A model generated the notes under the pieces. It saw only the letters and a list, made by a program, of their open reading frames with translations, made no database searches and had not been told where the DNA came from. Shown one piece after another: positions 8,173-16,987 of a DNA stretch of 24,574 nucleotides (its first letter is position 1; each line of letters starts with the position of its first letter). The DNA is from Elusimicrobiota bacterium (lineage in GTDB: Bacteria > Elusimicrobiota > UBA8919), in NCBI GenBank assembly GCA_003452965.1, contig DMMW01000074.1, forward strand, positions 1-24,574, in the 5' to 3' direction. Position numbers and translations under genes: made by a program.

Positions 8173-8197
8173 GAGATTGTCGGTTTTTTACAATCTC
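8173..8197 (-). terminator. Hairpin overlapping the lepB stop codon
   Basis: GAGATTGT (8173-8180) pairs with ACAATCTC (8190-8197), an 8-bp stem with a 9-nt loop whose upper arm includes part of the lepB TGA. No T-tract follows on the minus strand; a degenerate GATTACACCGA core follows instead. Terminator function is doubtful. It is listed because the same stop-hairpin-repeat order recurs after the SPFH and DUF4912 genes. Confidence 0.35.
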
Positions 8198-9002
8198 ATT
8201 TTATCAATCTAACTCTTTTTGGCGGCCAGTAAATTAGAAGCGGTTTCCCCTTTATATATTTTTCGTCCAATGAACCCCAATATCTGGAATCCTTACTATT
8301 ATCCCTATTATCACCCAACATAAAATAACTGCCTTCAGGCACGGTAAATGGTCCGAATTTATCACGTGTCATTATATTGTCATAATAAATATCGGATATT
8401 ATAACATATGGTTCTTTTTGTAAAACACCGTTCAAATATAACTTTTTCTTTTTAATCTCAATTGTGTCGCCGGAAATTCCGATACATCTTTTAACGAAAT
8501 CCTTTTTAATTCCTGCTTCTCTTTCCATTGGTTCTAACGCTTGTGGCGGCGCCGCGAAAACAACAATATCTCCTCTTTTGGGTTTTTTAAATACCAAGGT
8601 TCTTTTCATCTTGATTTTTAAATTTGAATCGGAAATAGTCGGATAAAAAATACGGGTACCATATATAAATTTATTAACAAATAGATGATCGCCTTCTAAA
8701 AGCGTATTGCGCATTGAACCTGAAGGTATTTTAAATGCCTGCAGGAAAAAATACATTATTAAAAATGCAAAAACTCCCGACCATACAAGCGTATCCGTCC
8801 ATTCTATTGCTTCTATAACCGCTTTTTTTATAAAACCTTTGGATTTTTTTCCTATTTTTCTTAATGCAATTGCCACAACGATTGATACCGCCACAATAAT
8901 CCCAAGTTTTAACTCCATAGGATATTCTTGCATTTTTAAAAATACATAACCTATGGTTCCAACTTCTATAACACAAAAAATCAAAAATAATATTAAATTC
9001 AT
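8196..9002 (-). CDS. lepB: Signal peptidase I
   Basis: A 268-residue S26 family protease that removes signal peptides at the outer face of the inner membrane. Hydrophobic segments lie at about residues 2-22, 33-47 and 73-90. The catalytic serine is S96 in IPSGSM and the general-base lysine is K171 in DFVKRCIG. The conserved boxes RGDIVVFAAP (143-152) and LGDNRDNSKDSRYWG (229-243) are present. The third hydrophobic segment directly precedes the serine box, as expected, with extra N-terminal membrane sequence as in many Gram-negative enzymes. The C-terminus ends soon after the last conserved box, giving a normal compact form. No Shine-Dalgarno is visible, but a strong promoter ends almost at the start codon. 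It lies downstream of the kinase gene on the same strand. Confidence 0.93.
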   Translation of the reverse strand: MNLILFLIFCVIEVGTIGYVFLKMQEYPMELKLGIIVAVSIVVAIALRKIGKKSKGFIKKAVIEAIEWTDTLVWSGVFAFLIMYFFLQAFKIPSGSMRNTLLEGDHLFVNKFIYGTRIFYPTISDSNLKIKMKRTLVFKKPKRGDIVVFAAPPQALEPMEREAGIKKDFVKRCIGISGDTIEIKKKKLYLNGVLQKEPYVIISDIYYDNIMTRDKFGPFTVPEGSYFMLGDNRDNSKDSRYWGSLDEKYIKGKPLLIYWPPKRVRLIK

Positions 9003-9009
9003 ATATTAC

Positions 9010-9037
9010 ATTATATATAAAAAATATCAAAAATCAA
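9010..9037 (-). promoter_or_regulatory. Sigma-70-type promoter for lepB
   Basis: On the minus strand, TTGATT (9037-9032) is followed after 16 bp by a perfect TATAAT (9015-9010). Initiation about seven bases after the -10 box would fall near 9003, one base before the lepB ATG (9002-9000), predicting a nearly leaderless mRNA. This agrees with the lack of a Shine-Dalgarno sequence. The region is AT-rich, so a chance match is possible. Confidence 0.5.
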
Positions 9038-9065
9038 CCTTGGGCAGTATTATGAAACAGATTAA

Positions 9066-10226
9066 TTATAATTGTAGAGTAAAAATGAATTTTGATCCTT
9101 TTCCTAAGCCGCTTGATTTTGCCCAAATTTTACCATTATGAAGCTCTATAATTTTTTTACATATTGCGAGTCCTATACCAAAACCGCCTGCTTCCCTTAC
9201 AAGCGATCGATCTATCCTGTAAAATTTATCAAATATCCTATCCAAATTTTGTTTTTCAATTCCTATTCCGTTGTCTTCAACAACAAATTTAAATCTGTTA
9301 CATTGTTTGGTGAATGAAACATTTATTTTCCCGTTTTCTTTGGTATATTTTATAGAATTTGTAATTAAATTTAAAATAACTATCTTTATGCTTTCACCGT
9401 TACAATTGACATAATCGGAATCAATATTTGATGTGATTTCTATTTTTTTTGCATCAATCAACGGTTTAATTTCTTGGATAACTTCTTTTACAATGTTAAT
9501 CATTTGCAACTTAGTTTTTTTCAATTGCATGAATCCTGCTTCTATTTTTACAAAATCAAGCAGATTGGCGACAAGTTCTTTCATTTTTTTAGTTTGTCGT
9601 CCGATTATTGCAAAAAGCTTATGCATATCTTTATCAATTTGCCGTCTTTGTTCATTTCTTTTTTCATTTTCTGCTCTTTCTCTTTCAAAAATAACTTCTA
9701 TAGAACCGGAAATAGCGGTAAGAGGTGTCTTAAGTTCGTGCGAAACAGTGGATATGAACTCGTCTTTTGACTTATCCAGGTCCTTCAGACTTATAAGTTG
9801 CACTTTAAGTTCTATTATCTGTAATACTTTTTCCACGCTTGCCAGAAGTTCGTTCGCCCCAAAAGGCTTTACAACATATTCAATTGCACCTTTCTTAAGA
9901 AATTCTATCGCCGTATTAACAACAGACTGTGGAGTCATAATAATTACTTCTAATTTTGGTTGAATTTTCTTGACGACTTCAATCAATAAAAAATCTTTTG
10001 AATTCAGAAATTCTACATCAAGCAAGGCAACCTCAAAATCTGCCGATTTTAAAATATTTACCACTTCCATAGGCTTGCTCGTTGTTTCCACAATATAGCC
10101 GCCTTCCGAAAGAATTTTGCCGATTGATTTTGCATTCTTAATTTCACTTGCAATAACTAAAACCTTATGCTTTTTATCGCTTTTTGAGATGTCTTTTTTC
10201 TTAATATTATGTTTTTCTTTTTTCAT
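9066..10226 (-). CDS. Cytoplasmic receiver-histidine kinase (N-terminal REC, HisKA, HATPase_c)
   Basis: A 386-residue protein with no membrane segment. Residues 20-140 form a receiver domain: phosphoacceptor D70 (ALLDVEF), T98 and K120 (VVKPF) are in place, but the acidic pair normally at the end of strand 1 is replaced (KVLVIASE, residues 21-28). Residues 155-225 are the HisKA dimerisation domain with H163 in STVSHELKTPL. Residues about 275-386 are the ATPase domain: N box NLITNSIKYT (286-295), G1 DNGIGI (318-323) and G2 GFGIGLAICK (348-357). The kinase half looks fully active; the receiver may bind Mg2+ poorly or act only as a protein-interaction module. GAGG lies a few bases before the ATG. 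It follows lepA by 30 bp. No separate response regulator is nearby, so partners are unknown. Confidence 0.88.
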   Translation of the reverse strand: MKKEKHNIKKKDISKSDKKHKVLVIASEIKNAKSIGKILSEGGYIVETTSKPMEVVNILKSADFEVALLDVEFLNSKDFLLIEVVKKIQPKLEVIIMTPQSVVNTAIEFLKKGAIEYVVKPFGANELLASVEKVLQIIELKVQLISLKDLDKSKDEFISTVSHELKTPLTAISGSIEVIFERERAENEKRNEQRRQIDKDMHKLFAIIGRQTKKMKELVANLLDFVKIEAGFMQLKKTKLQMINIVKEVIQEIKPLIDAKKIEITSNIDSDYVNCNGESIKIVILNLITNSIKYTKENGKINVSFTKQCNRFKFVVEDNGIGIEKQNLDRIFDKFYRIDRSLVREAGGFGIGLAICKKIIELHNGKIWAKSSGLGKGSKFIFTLQL

Positions 10227-10256
10227 ATCTATCCCTCTGCTTTTGATTATATAAAC

Positions 10257-12095
10257 TCATTCTTCCAATTTCAATACTGCAAGGAATGCTTCTTGTGGAA
10301 TTGAAACGTTACCGAATTGTTTCATTTTCTTTTTACCCTCTTTTTGCTTTTCAAGAAGCTTGCGTTTCCGCGAAATATCGCCGCCGTAACATTTAGCAAT
10401 AACATCTTTTCTTAATGCGCGGACATTTTCGCGGGCGATTATCCTACCGCCTATTGACGCTTGTATAGGCACTTCAAACATCTGCCGAGGAATTAATCCT
10501 CTTAATTTTTCCACTATTTTTCTACCGTAATATTCTGCATTATTCCTAAAAACAACAAATGATAGGGCATCGACAGACTCATTGTTGACAAGAATATCCA
10601 ATTTAACTAAGTCGGATTCTTTATAATCAGAAAGTTCATAATCAAACGAAGCATAACCTGAAGACACCGATTTCAAATTGTCATAAAAATCCACGATTGA
10701 ATCCGCTAAAGGCATTTCATATGTAAGTTTGACTTTGTCTTCAGTAATGTATGTCATATCTAAAAAATCACCGCGTTTATTTTCACAAAGCGCCATAACA
10801 TTTCCTACATATTGGGCAGGAAGAACTAAGGTAGATAATATATATGGCTCATAAATTTTTTCTATGTATTGTTTTTCGGGAAATTTTGACGGATTTTCAA
10901 TATCCATAATAGCATCGTCCCCTTTGGCACCTGCAACAGGTTTACTGCCATCAATACACTTTATTCTATATCTTACATTCGGGGCAGTTATGATAAGATT
11001 CAGACCGAATTCCCGCTGCAACCGTTCCTTTATAATATCCATATGTAAAAGCCCTAAAAAACCGCATCTATAACCAAAACCGAGCGCTACCGATGTCTCC
11101 GGTTGATAAAAAAATGCCGAGTCCTCAAGATGCAGTTTACCCATTGCTTTTGTGAGAGCATCGTAATCACCGGGCTGAACAGGATATAAACCACAGAAAA
11201 CAAATGGTTTCAACTCTTTATATCCCGGATGAGCTTTCGCAGTGGGATTTTCTGCATCAGTGATAGTGTCCCCGATTTTTATTTTATGTATGTCTTTAAT
11301 TCCTAAAATTACATAGCCGACTTCACCGGCTGATAGTTTTTCGGTTTTATGCCTGCCTGCGGGTGCAGATGGATTTTTTATTTCAAAAAAGCCGACTTCT
11401 TCAACATCAAATTTTTCACCTGATGAAAAGAAAAATACTTTCTTACCGGAATACATTTCACCGTCGAATATTCTTATGTAAATTATCACTCCTCTGAATG
11501 AATCGTAAAGAGAATCAAATACCAAGGCTTTTAGCGGTTTTTTTATATCTCCAACCGGAGCAGGAATTTTATTTATTATCGCATCAATAATTTCTTTTGT
11601 ACCTATATTCTGTTTCGCAGATACGAGAATGGGTTCATCGGATATTTTAAGAATTTTTTCTATCTGTTGTCGTGTTTTTATTACATCCGCTTGTTTTAAA
11701 TCTATCTTGTTTATTACAGGAATTATTTTTAGGTTGTGCTGTTTTGCCAGCTCAAAATTAGAAAGCGTTTGTGCTTCGACACCCTGTGAAGCATCTACAA
11801 GTAAAAGACAACCTTCACAAGCGGCAAGTGCGCGGGATACTTCGTACGTAAAGTCAACGTGTCCCGGAGTATCTATAAGATTCAGCTGATATTTCCCTTC
11901 ATTAATCTTATTATAACCCAGCCGTACCGTTTTTGCTTTTATTGTTATTCCGCGCTCCCTTTCCAAATCCATTGCATCCAGCACCTGTTCGTGATGTGTA
12001 GTTGTAATCGCAGATGTAAACTCTAAAAGACGGTCGGCAAGCGTGGATTTACCATGATCGATATGAGCAATAATTGAAAAATTTCGTATTTCCAT
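10257..12095 (-). CDS. lepA: Elongation factor 4 (LepA) GTPase
   Basis: A translational GTPase of 612 residues, the normal length, that acts on the ribosome (back-translocation or initiation-related roles in bacteria). The start MEIRNFSIIAHIDHGKST contains the P-loop; further G motifs are DTPGHVDFTYEV and INKIDLKQAD. The C-terminus carries the LepA-specific block (GGDISRKRKLLEKQKEGKKK, then QFGNVSIPQEAFLAVLKLEE). An upstream in-frame ATG would add 18 residues, but these are encoded by the 8-bp repeat array and match no family sequence, so I start at 12095. No Shine-Dalgarno precedes that ATG. It sits between ptsI and the histidine kinase gene. Confidence 0.95.
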   Translation of the reverse strand: MEIRNFSIIAHIDHGKSTLADRLLEFTSAITTTHHEQVLDAMDLERERGITIKAKTVRLGYNKINEGKYQLNLIDTPGHVDFTYEVSRALAACEGCLLLVDASQGVEAQTLSNFELAKQHNLKIIPVINKIDLKQADVIKTRQQIEKILKISDEPILVSAKQNIGTKEIIDAIINKIPAPVGDIKKPLKALVFDSLYDSFRGVIIYIRIFDGEMYSGKKVFFFSSGEKFDVEEVGFFEIKNPSAPAGRHKTEKLSAGEVGYVILGIKDIHKIKIGDTITDAENPTAKAHPGYKELKPFVFCGLYPVQPGDYDALTKAMGKLHLEDSAFFYQPETSVALGFGYRCGFLGLLHMDIIKERLQREFGLNLIITAPNVRYRIKCIDGSKPVAGAKGDDAIMDIENPSKFPEKQYIEKIYEPYILSTLVLPAQYVGNVMALCENKRGDFLDMTYITEDKVKLTYEMPLADSIVDFYDNLKSVSSGYASFDYELSDYKESDLVKLDILVNNESVDALSFVVFRNNAEYYGRKIVEKLRGLIPRQMFEVPIQASIGGRIIARENVRALRKDVIAKCYGGDISRKRKLLEKQKEGKKKMKQFGNVSIPQEAFLAVLKLEE

Positions 12096-12120
12096 AAATA
12101 AAGGTACTGCGTGATTGTTG

Positions 12121-12295
12121 GATAGCGAGATATCGAGATAGAAAAACAAGATAAAAAGTGAAAAAGGGAGAAAGGAAAAGAAAAAACCAAAACCTACCCT
12201 TCTACCCTCTACCTTATTACCTATCTATATTTCTACATAGTTTCATCAATTATACAATGCTCAATCGCACAATCGTGCTATCGCACTAACTCACA
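12121..12295. repeat. 8-bp word arrays in the ptsI-lepA spacer
   Basis: Two short arrays in 8-bp phase flank a purine/pyrimidine-biased stretch. At 12121-12144 the units read GATAGCGA, GATATCGA, GATAGAAA; at 12264-12295 units of the ATCGCACA type begin at 12264, 12272, 12280 and 12288. Between them, 12146-12180 is almost all purine on the plus strand, and 12186-12215 is pyrimidine-rich with CTACCCT-like words. No gene is supported in this 215-bp spacer. Confidence 0.7.
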
Positions 12296-12310
12296 ATTTT
12301 GCGTTAATAT

Positions 12311-14032
12311 TTAATGCTTTCTTCTTTGCTTAATTTTTCTTAATATAATATCTCTTATGCTAGAATCGTTTAATATATCATCCACCATTTTTTTTGCAGC
12401 CGCAAGATTTATTCTTCTAATCTCTTTTTTTGTCCTTAAAACAGAAGTGGAAACCACACTAAAATGTTCAAGACCCAAGCCTAATAATATCTCTGTATAT
12501 AGCGGATCACCTGCCATCTCACCGCACATTGAAACCCATTTGCCTGCTTTTTTCCCGGCATCAATTATATTTTTTAATAATCTCAAAATAGAAAGATGCA
12601 GCGGGTCATAAAGGTTTGCAACATATTCGTTAATTCTATCGACTGCAACAGTATATTGAATTAAATCGTTCGTTCCGATAGACATAAAATCTATTTCTTT
12701 TACAAGTGTATCAACCGTTAAAGCCGCTGACGGTATTTCTATCATAGCTCCTACTTCTATATTTTCATCAAATTGAATTGCTTTACCGCTTAATTCTTTT
12801 TTTACTTCATTTAAGAAATAATTTGCCGCTCTTAATTCGTCAATTCCTGATATCATTGGATACATTATTTTAATGTTTCCGAATATTGATGCCCTTAATA
12901 TAGCCCTTAACTGAATTTTAAAAATTTCCGGATGCCTGAGACAAAATCTTATCGCACGCAAACCCATAAACGGATTTCTTTCTTCTTTTAAATTGAAATA
13001 AGGTAAAAGCTTATCACCACCTAAGTCAATAGTTCTGATTATTACAGGATTAGGAAAAATCTTTTCAACAACGGTTCTGTATGATTCAAATTGCTCTTCT
13101 TCGTTAGGAAACTCTCTTCTATTTAAGAAAAGATACTCAGTCCTGAAGAGTCCTATACCCTCTGCACCATGAGATATCACTGATTTTGTTTCTTCAGGAA
13201 TTTCAATATTTGAAACAACACCAATTTTTTTACCGTCAGTGGTAACTGCCGGCAGATCAATATATTTGGAAAGTTCTTTTATTTCAGCAATATATGACTG
13301 TCGTCTTCTTTTATAATTGGTAATTGTATCTTCATCAGGTTCAATAATTACTACACCCTCATTACCGTCAATAATAACTGTGGAGCCGTGGATAACATGC
13401 GAAGTTATGTCTTTCATACCTACAATAGCAGGAATTTCCATTGCACGCGCCATTATCGCAGTATGTGACGTAACTCCACCGATATTTGTCGCGAAACCAA
13501 GAACATTCTCTTCTTTCATAACAATTGTATCTGTGGGCGTAAGATTATTTGCAAAAACAATAGAGTTTGGAATTACTTCTGAAAGCATTTTCTTATGAGC
13601 GCCGGTTATATGTTTCATAATCTTCTTACCGACATCAAGAATATCTTTGCCGCGTTCCCTAAAATATTCATCCTCTATTTTTTCAAATACCTTTGAATAT
13701 GTTTCAATAATATTAAACAATGCATAATCGGCAGTAACTAATTCTTTGGATATTTTTGTGGAAACATCTTTTTCAAAAGTAGGGTCTTCGGCAATAAAAA
13801 TATACGCGTCAAAAAGTTTGACATGTTTTCTTCCGAAATGTTTTGCCACCTTTCCTTTTGCTTTTTCTAATTCAATCTTCGTATCGGAAACGGCTTTCCT
13901 GAATTTCTCAACTTCTTTATGGATATCTTCTTTTACTATCGATTTTTTAATCGCAGAAAAATCTTCATCTTCTATTACAAAAGCTTTTCCGATTGCTATA
14001 CCTTCCGAAGCCGCTATTCCTTTATATAACAT
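12311..14032 (-). CDS. ptsI: PTS enzyme I (phosphoenolpyruvate-protein phosphotransferase)
   Basis: A 573-residue enzyme that autophosphorylates from phosphoenolpyruvate and passes the phosphate to HPr. The N-terminal domain carries the phosphorylated H190 in GGVTSHTAIMARAMEIPAIVG. The PEP-binding barrel shows GIGLFRTEYLF (292-302), NPFMGLRAIRFCLRHPEIF (353-371) and the catalytic C503 in SMCGEMAGDP. Length and motifs are complete. AAGGA before the ATG is a good ribosome-binding site. The HPr gene is 59 bp upstream, so the pair is likely co-transcribed. No permease gene follows, which favours a regulatory phosphotransfer role, although transporter parts may lie elsewhere in the genome. Confidence 0.96.
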   Translation of the reverse strand: MLYKGIAASEGIAIGKAFVIEDEDFSAIKKSIVKEDIHKEVEKFRKAVSDTKIELEKAKGKVAKHFGRKHVKLFDAYIFIAEDPTFEKDVSTKISKELVTADYALFNIIETYSKVFEKIEDEYFRERGKDILDVGKKIMKHITGAHKKMLSEVIPNSIVFANNLTPTDTIVMKEENVLGFATNIGGVTSHTAIMARAMEIPAIVGMKDITSHVIHGSTVIIDGNEGVVIIEPDEDTITNYKRRRQSYIAEIKELSKYIDLPAVTTDGKKIGVVSNIEIPEETKSVISHGAEGIGLFRTEYLFLNRREFPNEEEQFESYRTVVEKIFPNPVIIRTIDLGGDKLLPYFNLKEERNPFMGLRAIRFCLRHPEIFKIQLRAILRASIFGNIKIMYPMISGIDELRAANYFLNEVKKELSGKAIQFDENIEVGAMIEIPSAALTVDTLVKEIDFMSIGTNDLIQYTVAVDRINEYVANLYDPLHLSILRLLKNIIDAGKKAGKWVSMCGEMAGDPLYTEILLGLGLEHFSVVSTSVLRTKKEIRRINLAAAKKMVDDILNDSSIRDIILRKIKQRRKH

Positions 14033-14067
14033 ATCTCATCCTTGATATGATTACTCGGTTCTCTTAA

Positions 14068-14078
14068 TCTGTGTAATC
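14068..14078. repeat. Single GATTACACAGA core between ptsH and ptsI
   Basis: An exact TCTGTGTAATC lies in the 59-bp HPr-enzyme I spacer. An opposite-facing degenerate partner, GATTACTCGG, starts at 14049, so even this short spacer holds an inverted pair. Confidence 0.7.
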
Positions 14079-14091
14079 GTTTTTTATTTAT

Positions 14092-14358
14092 TTATTCTTC
14101 TTCAAATTTTCTGTTTATCAAATCTTCTACAACAGTTAACAATTCTGTTTCGTCAGGACCGTTAATTAAAAACCGCAATTCGGTGCCTTGCCCGGCAGCA
14201 AGCATCATAAGACCCATTATTGATTTGCCGTCAACTTCCTGATTATCCCTTATAACTTTTATTGATGACTTAAATCTACCCGTCGCTTGCACAAAAAGTG
14301 CGGAGGGACGCGCATGTAAACCTAATTTATTCTTTATTACAATTACTTTATCTATCAT
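14092..14358 (-). CDS. ptsH: HPr phosphocarrier protein
   Basis: An 88-residue HPr. H15 in GLHARPSALF is the site phosphorylated by enzyme I. S46 in DGKSIMGLMMLAA is the regulatory site for HPr kinase/phosphorylase, and an hprK gene lies about 6.4 kb upstream in the same gene run. Having both sites with an HprK argues for HPr-Ser-P control as well as phosphotransfer. The start has AGGA 10 nt upstream. It sits 46 bp after the GH57 glucanotransferase gene boundary and 59 bp before ptsI. The spacer at 14359-14404 shows 9-bp TTATAGGGT-like words. Confidence 0.95.
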   Translation of the reverse strand: MIDKVIVIKNKLGLHARPSALFVQATGRFKSSIKVIRDNQEVDGKSIMGLMMLAAGQGTELRFLINGPDETELLTVVEDLINRKFEEE

Positions 14359-14404
14359 AATTAAAATTCCTATAACCCAATATACCCTATTACGGATAGC
14401 ACAA

Positions 14405-16507
14405 TTATCTGATTTTCTTCGGTTCTATTTTTAGTGTAAAATTATATTTTTCTTTGGATTTCAGATAAATTTTTTTGTTCAATGTAATTGATGAGCCCTG
14501 ATAAGTTTTTTCAAAACCGCCTTCAGATAAAGAAATTGTCCAGATAGGAAATACCCAAAAATCAAAACTATCGGATAAATCCATTTTTAATTTCAGATTA
14601 TTATAAATATCGTTTATCATAAAGGAATCTATTCTATTAAATGAGGTTACGGTTGAAAAATTCTCTTTCTTTTCCCTGGATGAATAAATACAGTTATCAT
14701 CAAACGGATTAGAGAATCCAAAATTAAATTCACAACCATACCAAAATTCCCAGTCTTTTTCAGAGTTATTCGTAATTTGATATTGAATATTTGTTGTTGA
14801 TTCGTTTATTGATATTATCTTCTTAGTTTCAACAGGAATAAGTCCCGAAGATAACCAGAGATATCCGTTTCGTTTTAATATAATACTTTTTTCTTTTTTA
14901 CCGTTTGATATTTCTAAATCGTATGGTTGATTCACAAAATCGCCGACTTCACCATATTCACCACAAGAGTATTTTTCAAGATTGGTATCACCATGAAAAA
15001 AGTGATCAATCAAAGAATATCTGTTATACCAATCATATCTTAGATATTTTTGTAAACCTAATTCTTTTGTATAATATGCCCCTTTTATAGGTTCAGCCTT
15101 TTCGTTTTCTTTTTTTATTATTGAAACATCAACTTTTTTATGGTATGCTTCAAATCTTCTGGTTAGTATATTAGTTAAATTTAAACTCAGCGGTTTAAAG
15201 TCCATCTCGGTAATTGTACCGCCGTAAAACGGTTTTGCATATATATTTATATTTTTGCCTGAAAGTATCACCTCATCCTGTCCGTCTTTATCATAATCTA
15301 TAACCTCAAAAGAATTATTTGAATTCAAATTTAATAGATTTTCTGCATCTATTATATTTTTATAAATTGCACTTCGCAAATGAGGAAGATATAGCCCGCC
15401 GAATACTCCGTGCCAGTAGGCACAATTACACTGACTTCTATAAATGGCATTTGTTGCCTGTTCTATTACTTCGGGCTTTACCGTCTTAGCAATTGACGCG
15501 GATTGTATTTTATCACTCACATAAAGCATTTTTTTATGCATATTATTTGATTCACTATACTTTGTTAAAAAATTTCTCCAGAATCCGCCTTTTAAAAATC
15601 TTTTTGTACTGGTGTCGGCATGCGACAGAACCTCTTCAAAAGCTAACTGTGCTTTTGAGGGTAGTGCCCATTCGCTCATTTCAAAATAAGAAACAGCCGG
15701 AAGGTAAATTCGGTCTCTGGCAGGATAATTTCGTATATATTCTGAAAATGTTGTCGTATTAATCCAATCGGCATTTTCCTTTAATAAAATCAAAAATCTT
15801 TCAAGCCATTTTTTTTCATAACAAGTCTTATTGGTTTCAGGCCATAAACCGAACTTTTCACCATCATCAACCATGATAATTAAATCGGCTGGGTCTTCTG
15901 ATACTTGGTTTTTCAAATATTTTATTGTTTCTTCCGGCTCAGCAAAAGGAGTCAGATATCTTAATTTTTGATTTATCGGAAATATATTCAGCTTAAAACC
16001 CTGCTCTTCGGTTATATAATATCCTTTCAATTTTTTTTCTTCAATTCCCAACGACAGAAAAGGTGCATCATCTAAAACAACATATTCAACACCTGCCTCA
16101 TTCAATGCCTTTGCAAGCGATGGCTCCCATACCCTTTCAGCCAGCCACATACCTTTTGATTTATAAGAAAATTTTTTATAAATATAATCGCTCAATTTTT
16201 TAATCTGACCGATTTTATCCTTGTCTGAAATTATAGACATTATGGGCTCATAATATCCGCCAGTTAAAATTTCAGCTTGTCCTTTTTTTACAAATGATTT
16301 CAAATCATTAAGTATTTTTGAATCTTTTTTCTCAAAATAATCAATTAAAGGTCCGGTATAGTGTAGTACTATTTTTATTTCCGGGTACTTTTTAAATGTA
16401 TCCAAAAAAGGCTGATATGCCATTTTTATAGCCATTTCAAAAATATCATCATAATTACCTACTGGTTGATGATTATGAACACCAAAAATAAAATTTATCT
16501 TTTTCAT
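14405..16507 (-). CDS. GH57 4-alpha-glucanotransferase/alpha-amylase-like enzyme
   Basis: A 700-residue GH57 protein with the plan of Thermococcus litoralis 4-alpha-glucanotransferase: an N-terminal catalytic barrel, then DUF1925-like and DUF1926-like beta domains. Seen are FGVHNHQPVGN (residues 8-18), the nucleophile region GMWLAERVWEP with E124, the acid region IMVDDGEKFGLWPE with D214/D215, and AYWHGVFGGLYLPHLR. These positions match the E123/D214 spacing known for the T. litoralis enzyme. It should disproportionate or hydrolyse alpha-1,4-glucans such as glycogen. No signal peptide is seen, so it is cytoplasmic. A GTG five codons upstream is possible, but the ATG at 16507 fits the family. 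No Shine-Dalgarno is visible; the leader is a TTTTCT stretch next to degenerate repeats. It lies between the EIIA and HPr genes. Confidence 0.9.
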   Translation of the reverse strand: MKKINFIFGVHNHQPVGNYDDIFEMAIKMAYQPFLDTFKKYPEIKIVLHYTGPLIDYFEKKDSKILNDLKSFVKKGQAEILTGGYYEPIMSIISDKDKIGQIKKLSDYIYKKFSYKSKGMWLAERVWEPSLAKALNEAGVEYVVLDDAPFLSLGIEEKKLKGYYITEEQGFKLNIFPINQKLRYLTPFAEPEETIKYLKNQVSEDPADLIIMVDDGEKFGLWPETNKTCYEKKWLERFLILLKENADWINTTTFSEYIRNYPARDRIYLPAVSYFEMSEWALPSKAQLAFEEVLSHADTSTKRFLKGGFWRNFLTKYSESNNMHKKMLYVSDKIQSASIAKTVKPEVIEQATNAIYRSQCNCAYWHGVFGGLYLPHLRSAIYKNIIDAENLLNLNSNNSFEVIDYDKDGQDEVILSGKNINIYAKPFYGGTITEMDFKPLSLNLTNILTRRFEAYHKKVDVSIIKKENEKAEPIKGAYYTKELGLQKYLRYDWYNRYSLIDHFFHGDTNLEKYSCGEYGEVGDFVNQPYDLEISNGKKEKSIILKRNGYLWLSSGLIPVETKKIISINESTTNIQYQITNNSEKDWEFWYGCEFNFGFSNPFDDNCIYSSREKKENFSTVTSFNRIDSFMINDIYNNLKLKMDLSDSFDFWVFPIWTISLSEGGFEKTYQGSSITLNKKIYLKSKEKYNFTLKIEPKKIR

Positions 16508-16566
16508 AGAAAATGATTGCACACATTTCTATCTGCGCAATCGCTTTTATAATCCTCGTAATCCAC

Positions 16567-16974
16567 TTAAACTCTAAAGAAATTTCCTTTTAAATCCATT
16601 ATTGACGCTTTGGCATCGCTTAAAACCTTCTCTTTCAATTCTAATAACGTCAATTTTTGTCGGTGAGTAAATGCAGACAAAACCATATATAAATTTACAC
16701 CACTTAATATCTCAACTTTTTCATTGAACCTTTTTAATAAAGATGTACAAATTATTGAAGGAGTACCGCCAACCAAATCAAGTAGTATTAATAAACCGTT
16801 TTTGATTTTTAACGATTGTATTATTTTTTCAAGCCGAATCTCCACTGTCCCGGGATCTTCGTTATTAGCTACGGATATCGCAACAGAAAATTCTTGTTCT
16901 CCCATTATATTTTGAGCAGTCTTTAATAAGGTTGCTCCAAAATCTTCATGTGTAATAATTAAAATATTTATCAT
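16567..16974 (-). CDS. PTS EIIA component, mannose/sorbose family
   Basis: A 135-residue single-domain EIIA-Man-type protein. The start MINILIITHEDFGATLL places the phosphorylatable histidine at H9. The second family block LLDLVGGTPSIICTSLL follows at about residues 73-90. Such domains accept phosphate from HPr-His-P. In transport systems they pass it to EIIB and EIIC/D, and in permease-less sets they act as signalling proteins. No EIIB, EIIC or EIID is encoded in the window. Five in-frame upstream codons exist, but the family begins at MINIL, so 16974 is used. No Shine-Dalgarno is visible. It is wedged between two GH57 glucan genes, suggesting a link to polysaccharide use (inference). Confidence 0.88.
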   Translation of the reverse strand: MINILIITHEDFGATLLKTAQNIMGEQEFSVAISVANNEDPGTVEIRLEKIIQSLKIKNGLLILLDLVGGTPSIICTSLLKRFNEKVEILSGVNLYMVLSAFTHRQKLTLLELKEKVLSDAKASIMDLKGNFFRV

Positions 16975-16987
16975 AGAAAATAATAAC

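Noticed and set aside
8731..9030. Second minus-strand frame over the lepB 5' end
   Set aside because: A frame-shifted shadow of lepB; lepB shows full signal-peptidase motifs in its own frame.
9433..9963. 176-codon plus-strand frame
   Set aside because: Antisense shadow of the histidine kinase gene; the composition is the complement of a coding frame and no motif is recognisable.
12096..12149. Extra 18 residues at the LepA N-terminus
   Set aside because: The sequence derives from the 8-bp repeat array and lies outside the conserved LepA start MEIRNFSIIAHIDHGKST.
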